Shown here: positions 30,354-34,404 of the stretch, in pieces
Layout: each line of letters begins with the position of its first letter
Position numbering within the stretch: the first letter of the stretch is position 1
Source: Lachnospiraceae bacterium UBA5902
Lineage (GTDB): Bacteria > Bacillota > Clostridia > Lachnospirales > Lachnospiraceae
Length of the DNA stretch: 34,404 nucleotides
Direction of reading: 5' to 3'
Assembly: GCA_002431865.1 (NCBI GenBank)
Contig: DJEI01000052.1
Coordinates: 1-34,404 of the forward strand
Position numbers and translations under genes: made by a program
Notes under the pieces: generated by a model
Databases searched by the model: none
Seen by the model: only the letters and a program-made list of their open reading frames with translations
Told to the model about the DNA's origin: nothing

Positions 30354-32093
30354 ATGAAGTTACATAAGAAATTCAATAAAGTAACGGCATGGATACTGAC
30401 GTGTATTTTGTTCTTCACGATGGCATTTTCGATTACATCGGAAGCATATGGAGAAGGCTATACACATGCAAAGCAGTTTAAAAACTGTCATATTTATAAT
30501 GGTATTGATGTATCTACCTGGAACAAACAGATTGACTGGAATGCAGTTAAAGCCTCCGGGGTTGATTTTGCATTTATCAAGGTCGGCGGACGAGGCTGGG
30601 GTTCAGCAGGAACCTTATACCATGATTCCCGTGCACTGGAGAACCTGAAAGGTGCGAAGGCGGCAGGCATCAAGATAGGAGTTTATTTCTTCTCTCAGGC
30701 GATCACAGAGAAGGAAGCCGCAGAGGAAGCACAGTATACGATCAACTATCTTCATACATATGGCATCTCAATCGATCTTCCGATTGCGATGGACTTTGAG
30801 TATGCCAGTGATTCTCCGACCGGAGGCAGATTGAAAACAGCGAACCTGACAAGGGAACAGGCGACGAATGTCTGCCTGGCATTCTGCAGCTACGTGGCAA
30901 CAAGAGGCTATACACCAATGGTTTATGCAAATAAGTCAATGCTTACCAACGATATGAATGCATCAACGATCGCCAGCAGATATCCAATCTGGCTGGCACA
31001 GTATAATTCAAGGGCGACTTATACAGGCGCATATTCATACTGGCAGTATACAAGCTCCGGAACAGTTCCGGGCATCGAAGGCCGTGTCGATATGAACTTC
31101 TATTATTCAACCGATGGAAGCTTCTCTTCGAAGATCAACATTCCGGTACCAACCGGGGAGACTGCTCCAGCGGATGCAAAGATCGTCTATGCGACACATA
31201 TTCAGACATATGGCTGGGAAAAAGAGGAAACGTATGACGGTGGTATCAGTGGTACGGTTGGACAGGCAAAACGGCTCGAGGCAATCAAGATCCGGAACAA
31301 TACCGGCATCGAGGGAAGCGTCGAGTATCAGGTATATTGTCAGTCATTTGGATGGATGGACTGGACGATGGATGGCGATATTGCAGGTCTGACAGGGCTT
31401 GCAAAGCGATTAGAGGCAATTCGGATTCGGCTGACAGGACAGCTTGCAGAGCAATACGATGTCTATTACCGCGTACAGTGCCAGACGTATGGCTGGTTAG
31501 ACTGGGCGAAAAATGGACAGACTGCAGGCTCGACGAACTATGCAAAACGACTCGAAGCAATCCAGATCAAGCTTGTAGAAAAAGGCGGCATGGTACCGGG
31601 CAATACATCAAAGGTGTATGTGTCTCCTCTGATTGGGTATAACACACATGTACAGACGTATGGCTGGACCGGTACGGTCTTTGATGGTACGGTCGGCGGT
31701 ACGACCGGACAGGCGAAACGACTGGAGGCTATTTCTATCACGAACGTGACAGAGACGGCTGGTAATGTCGTGTATCGTGTGCACGGACAGACATATGGCT
31801 GGCAGGGATGGCGTCAGAATGGCGCACAGGCAGGTTCCATCGGACAGGCGAAGCGGCTGGAAGCAATCCAGATCAAGCTGACCGGAGCACTGGCAGAGAA
31901 ATATGATGTATATTACCGGGTACATTGCCAGACCTACGGCTGGATGGGCTGGGCAAAAAATGGTGACCCGGCAGGTACAACCGGACATGCAAAGCGTTTA
32001 GAGGCAATCCAGATCGTATTGAGAGCGAAAGGAACCGGTGCACCGAGTGCATCCAGTCAGCCGGCGTATGTCGGTGGTGCAGTGCCACAGTAA
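30354..32093 (+). CDS. Secreted GH25 lysozyme with six ChW repeats
   Basis: The 579-residue protein has a signal peptide (basic KLHKKFNK, hydrophobic core, cleavage near EAYGEG). A GH25 muramidase domain spans about 45-250: GIDVSTWNKQIDWNAVKASG, FAFIKVGGRGWG, the catalytic acids in IAMDFEYAS, PMVYANKSML and YSYWQYTSSG. GH25 enzymes cut the glycan chain of peptidoglycan. From residue 278 there are six ChW repeats with the core QTYGW and AKRLEAI, a family typical of Clostridia and thought to mediate cell-surface or protein binding. AAAGGAG precedes the ATG. A short Ala/Ser-rich tail follows and no LPXTG anchor is present. It may act in wall remodelling, possibly linked to sporulation or mother-cell lysis given its neighbours; that link is inference. 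Confidence 0.93.
   Translation: MKLHKKFNKVTAWILTCILFFTMAFSITSEAYGEGYTHAKQFKNCHIYNGIDVSTWNKQIDWNAVKASGVDFAFIKVGGRGWGSAGTLYHDSRALENLKGAKAAGIKIGVYFFSQAITEKEAAEEAQYTINYLHTYGISIDLPIAMDFEYASDSPTGGRLKTANLTREQATNVCLAFCSYVATRGYTPMVYANKSMLTNDMNASTIASRYPIWLAQYNSRATYTGAYSYWQYTSSGTVPGIEGRVDMNFYYSTDGSFSSKINIPVPTGETAPADAKIVYATHIQTYGWEKEETYDGGISGTVGQAKRLEAIKIRNNTGIEGSVEYQVYCQSFGWMDWTMDGDIAGLTGLAKRLEAIRIRLTGQLAEQYDVYYRVQCQTYGWLDWAKNGQTAGSTNYAKRLEAIQIKLVEKGGMVPGNTSKVYVSPLIGYNTHVQTYGWTGTVFDGTVGGTTGQAKRLEAISITNVTETAGNVVYRVHGQTYGWQGWRQNGAQAGSIGQAKRLEAIQIKLTGALAEKYDVYYRVHCQTYGWMGWAKNGDPAGTTGHAKRLEAIQIVLRAKGTGAPSASSQPAYVGGAVPQ
31185..32026 (+). repeat. Six tandem ChW repeats within the lysozyme gene
   Basis: Six copies of about 45 residues each share Q-T/S-Y/F-GW and AKRLEAI. 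Copies 1 and 4 resemble each other (HIQTYGW and HVQTYGW, both with GTVGQAKRLEAI-like or GTTGQAKRLEAI ends). Copies 2 and 5 share the G-x-W-x-W-like and GQLAEQY / GALAEKY link, and copies 3 and 6 share YYRVQCQTYGW / YYRVHCQTYGW. The array therefore looks like a three-repeat block that was duplicated. Confidence 0.85.
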
Positions 32094-32095
32094 TT

Positions 32096-32124
32096 ACATA
32101 AAATTAGAAAAACAGGAAATACTA
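32096..32124 (+). promoter_or_regulatory. Possible forespore-type (SigG-like) promoter of gpr
   Basis: ACATA (32096-32100) and AATACTA (32118-32124) are spaced by 17 bases and resemble the SigF/SigG pattern GHATR - 17/18 - CATHHTA, with one mismatch in each box. gpr is a SigG-dependent gene in Bacillus. The predicted start would lie inside the terminator hairpin. Confidence 0.3.
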
Positions 32125-32149
32125 CTCCGAAAAAGGAGTAGTATTTTTT
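32118..32149 (+). terminator. Terminator of the lysozyme gene, containing the gpr ribosome binding site
   Basis: AATACTACTCC (32118-32128) pairs perfectly with GGAGTAGTATT (32135-32145) around a six-base loop, followed by T residues to 32149. The right arm holds GGAG (32135-32138), 11 bases before the gpr ATG at 32150. In a read-through transcript that ribosome binding site would be buried in the stem. Confidence 0.9.
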
Positions 32150-33037
32150 ATGCTGGAAAATTATGTGCGAACCGATCTTGCATTAGAGTTAAAGGAAGAC
32201 ATCTCTGAGAAAAATGATATTGCAGGTGTCCGGGTAGAAACCTATGCGGATACCGAATATGGTCTGACCAAGACACATATTCGTGTGCTTGATCAGACGG
32301 GAGCAGAGATTCTTGGAAAGCCAATTGGAAACTATATTACATTGGAAAGTCCAAAGCTTTGTTCGGAGGATGAGAATATTCATATGCCATTTGTGCTGGC
32401 GCTGCATGATGTGTTAAAAGAGCTGTTTCATGGGGCAGACCATATTCTGGTGATCGGTCTTGGAAATCGAAATATCACACCGGACGCACTTGGACCAAGT
32501 GTTGTTGATCACCTCTATATTACAAGACATCTGCTTCGGGAGGGTGTTGTGGAACATTCCATGGAAATCTCAGCACTATGTCCCGGTGTTATGGCACAGA
32601 CCGGAATTGAGACAAGCACGATCATACAATCCCTGTGCAGAGAGATCAATCCAGATGTTGTGATCTGTATCGATGCGCTTGCTGCGAGAGAGGCAGAACG
32701 GTTAAATACAACGATACAGGTGTGTGACACTGGAATCACACCGGGGGCTGGTGTTGGAAATCGCAGATTATCATTAAATCAAGAGACACTGGGGGTTCCG
32801 GTAATTGCAGTTGGTGTACCGACGGTGATTTCCATGCCAGCGATGATCAGTCATGCGGTGGAGGGATTGCTGGAAAAATTACCGGTATCGGTCCTTCGGC
32901 AATATGAGAAAGAAATTGTTGAATTTATCCAGACGCCGACGGTATCCTCCATGTTTGTAACACCGAAAAACATTGATGAGCTGATCGGTCGTGTCAGCTT
33001 CACAATCTCAGAGGCAATCAACCGTTTTCTGACATAA
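32150..33037 (+). CDS. gpr: Spore germination protease GPR
   Basis: GPR degrades small acid-soluble spore proteins during germination. The enzyme is made in the forespore as a zymogen that removes its own N-terminus. The 295-residue protein has the cleavage-region motif VRTDLALE close to the start, GVRVETYAD, and the two active-site region aspartates Asp112 in NITPDALGP and Asp175 in CIDALAARE, plus CDTGITPGAGVGNRR. Later comes VGVPTVISM. The pro-segment is shorter than in Bacillus (VRTDLA begins at residue 6). The ATG follows the terminator directly and the ribosome binding site lies in its right arm. spoIIP and lepA follow, the order known from Bacillus and Clostridia. Confidence 0.96.
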   Translation: MLENYVRTDLALELKEDISEKNDIAGVRVETYADTEYGLTKTHIRVLDQTGAEILGKPIGNYITLESPKLCSEDENIHMPFVLALHDVLKELFHGADHILVIGLGNRNITPDALGPSVVDHLYITRHLLREGVVEHSMEISALCPGVMAQTGIETSTIIQSLCREINPDVVICIDALAAREAERLNTTIQVCDTGITPGAGVGNRRLSLNQETLGVPVIAVGVPTVISMPAMISHAVEGLLEKLPVSVLRQYEKEIVEFIQTPTVSSMFVTPKNIDELIGRVSFTISEAINRFLT

Positions 33038-33080
33038 TACCGGTGTCTTTGCATATATTTATGGTATGGAGAGAAATTAT

Positions 33081-34238
33081 GTGAAAATTATATTGCTGTG
33101 CTTTGTCTGTGCATTATGTCTGGGCGTGCTGGTACGGCTGGATGTTACAATGCTGTCCGGTCAGGCACAGGCGTTCTTCCAGGAGACTGTGGCGCCTGTT
33201 TTGCATATGGAAACGACAGACTCGAAGCTTCGGGATTTCTTTGTTCCGGTGCTTGCAGATCAGGAGACGGATACAACTGGGAACCGGTGGGATAAGGTTG
33301 CCGTTTCGACCGGCATGGATACCGAGACGGCTTTTTCGTGTGAGACCGGAAGTGAAGAAACGGAAACGACAACCGAAGCGGTGGCAGTTGCTTCCGATGG
33401 AGATGCAGAGACTGCAGAAACAGCAGAAACTATGGTGCAGCCGCTTTCCATCCCAGCGGGTATTACATATTCGATGGAACAGTTAAACAATTATGATTTT
33501 CTGGTCGGAAACTGTTATACAATCGACAGCTCCACGAATGTCACGGCGGAGGAACTGGCTGCGGATACACTGCTGTCAAAGAATCTGCATATCGATCCTT
33601 CTTCGGGAGAGTATAAGGTTTTAATCTATCATACACATGGCAGTGAAACGTTCGCGGACAGCCGTCCGGGCGTGACGGAAGATACGGTGATCGGACTGGG
33701 TGATGAGCTGACCCGGATCTTAGAGGAAGATTATGGCATTCCGGTTTATCATGACCGTACTGTGTATGATGTTGTGGATGGGGTAGAGGATCGAAATCTG
33801 GCGTATGATTATGCAAGTGATGGTATAGATGCAATTTTACAGCAGTATCCGTCTATAGAGGTTGTGCTTGATATTCACCGGGATGGTGTGCGGGAGGATG
33901 TGCGGCTTGTGCGGGACATCGATGGTGTGCCGACTGCGCAGATTATGTTTTTAAATGGTATGAGCCGGACAAATGAGAATGGGGAAATTGATTATCTGTA
34001 TAATCCATACCGGCAGGAGAATCTGGCATTCAGCCTGCAGATGCATCTGGCGGGAAAAGAATTGTATGGGGATCTGATGCGCCGGATCTATGTGCGGGGG
34101 TACTGTTTTAATTTAAATAAAATGCCGCGTTCATCCCTGATTGAAGTTGGGGCGCAGACCAATACGGTTGCTGAGGCAAAAAACGCAATGGTGCCACTTG
34201 GCGCAATTCTCTATAAAGTGCTGATTGCACAAGAGTAG
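33081..34238 (+). CDS. spoIIP: Stage II sporulation protein P
   Basis: SpoIIP is the membrane-bound amidase/endopeptidase that, with SpoIID and SpoIIM, thins the septum and drives engulfment. I place the start at GTG 33081 because GGAGAG lies seven bases upstream and the protein then begins with a compact membrane anchor, VKIILLCFVCALCLGVLV. ATG 33066 has no ribosome binding site. An acidic Thr/Glu-rich linker of about 80 residues follows. The catalytic domain has HTHGSE (184-189) and DIHRDG (Asp264, His266), the zinc and catalytic residues of the family. Its C-terminus has VEVGAQTN-like LIEVGAQTNT as expected. The gene sits 43 bases after gpr. Confidence 0.95.
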   Translation: MKIILLCFVCALCLGVLVRLDVTMLSGQAQAFFQETVAPVLHMETTDSKLRDFFVPVLADQETDTTGNRWDKVAVSTGMDTETAFSCETGSEETETTTEAVAVASDGDAETAETAETMVQPLSIPAGITYSMEQLNNYDFLVGNCYTIDSSTNVTAEELAADTLLSKNLHIDPSSGEYKVLIYHTHGSETFADSRPGVTEDTVIGLGDELTRILEEDYGIPVYHDRTVYDVVDGVEDRNLAYDYASDGIDAILQQYPSIEVVLDIHRDGVREDVRLVRDIDGVPTAQIMFLNGMSRTNENGEIDYLYNPYRQENLAFSLQMHLAGKELYGDLMRRIYVRGYCFNLNKMPRSSLIEVGAQTNTVAEAKNAMVPLGAILYKVLIAQE

Positions 34239-34255
34239 GAAAGTGTGGTATACTT

Positions 34256-34283
34256 TTGACAACTAAGAGCGTACTGATATACG
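34256..34283 (+). promoter_or_regulatory. Promoter candidate for lepA
   Basis: A perfect TTGACA (34256-34261) is followed after 16 bases by TATACG (34278-34283), which carries an extended TG one base upstream (34275-34276). A small hairpin, GTCATCA (34287-34293) with TGGTGAC (34303-34309), lies in the resulting leader. Confidence 0.5.
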
Positions 34284-34342
34284 CGGGTCATCATGCGTTT
34301 TGTGGTGACAGGAAATCGGAAATTATGAGGTTGTAAAAGTAT

Positions 34343-34404
34343 ATGGCACATTTGGATAAAAGTAAAATACGAAATTTCTGTATCATTGCACATATCGATC
34401 ATGG
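34343..34404 (+). CDS. lepA: Elongation factor 4 (LepA), first 20 codons only
   Basis: The gene starts at ATG 34343 with GAGG 12 bases upstream and runs off the window edge. The visible residues read AHLDKSKIRNFCIIAHIDHG, which matches the start of LepA, a ribosome-associated translational GTPase, including the beginning of its G1 loop (AHIDHG before the expected KST). TypA/BipA has a similar start, but IRNFCIIAHIDHG and the position after gpr-spoIIP, as in Bacillus subtilis, favour LepA. Confidence 0.88.
   Translation, partial: MAHLDKSKIRNFCIIAHIDH

Noticed and set aside
34239..34342. Small RNA gene between spoIIP and lepA
   Set aside because: The promoter and small hairpin are explained as the lepA promoter and leader; no terminator precedes lepA.
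1..34404. tRNA, rRNA, CRISPR arrays, insertion sequences or phage genes
   Set aside because: None were seen on reading: no transposase or integrase motifs, no regularly spaced repeats, and no cloverleaf-like or rRNA sequence.

Overview
The window looks like a chromosome segment of an anaerobic, spore-forming Gram-positive bacterium of the class Clostridia, most likely Lachnospiraceae. The evidence is forespore and engulfment genes (gpr, spoIIP), ChW (clostridial hydrophobic) repeats on a secreted lysozyme, an FMN-type FabK enoyl reductase instead of FabI, strong AGGAGG-type ribosome binding sites, and a small Cys-rich protein typical of this family. The family assignment is inferred from gene content; no 16S or other marker is present.

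Region 1 (1-4337) is an accessory block that reads visibly richer in A+T than the rest. It holds the 3' end of a type I restriction specificity gene (hsdS, cut by the window edge) and a complete hsdR. Between them lies a compact convergent module: a 34-residue hydrophobic peptide gene on the minus strand (822-926) facing a small plus-strand RNA gene (about 744-829). Both have good promoters and they share a bidirectional terminator. This has the layout of a type I toxin-antitoxin pair nested in the restriction locus.

Region 2 (4379-7444) is one large TPR protein with a degenerate J-like N-terminus. Region 3 (about 7519-13302) is a cobalamin-riboswitch operon. It encodes an exported, lipid-anchored CbiK-type cobaltochelatase, a tandem-domain lipoprotein, a substrate-binding lipoprotein, a BtuC/FecD-type permease, and an ATPase with an unusual C-terminal extension. 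Together they look like a surface system for corrinoid, tetrapyrrole or cobalt acquisition. Region 4 (13306-17661) holds prfC (RF3) and a large stand-alone tubulin-like protein, closed by a strong terminator. Region 5 (17684-19842) has a MATE exporter on the minus strand divergent from a viroplasmin-type RNase H.

Region 6 (19890-27218) is the type II fatty acid synthesis operon accD-accA-fabH-fabK-fabD-fabG-fabF-fabZ. It ends at a terminator that overlaps a promoter candidate for the next unit. Region 7 (27237-30295) contains thiD, a thiE-HAD phosphatase fusion, a tiny four-Cys protein, a structured leader, and a shikimate-kinase-like gene that lacks a normally conserved substrate arginine. 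Region 8 (30354-34404) has a secreted GH25 lysozyme with six ChW repeats, then the conserved sporulation order gpr-spoIIP and the first codons of lepA at the window edge.

The observations most worth a second look are the toxin-antitoxin module inside the restriction locus, the exported cobaltochelatase operon with its two unexplained parts (tandem-domain lipoprotein and ATPase tail), the tubulin-like protein with a rearranged glycine loop, and two places where a terminator hairpin overlaps start signals of the downstream gene (thiD and gpr).
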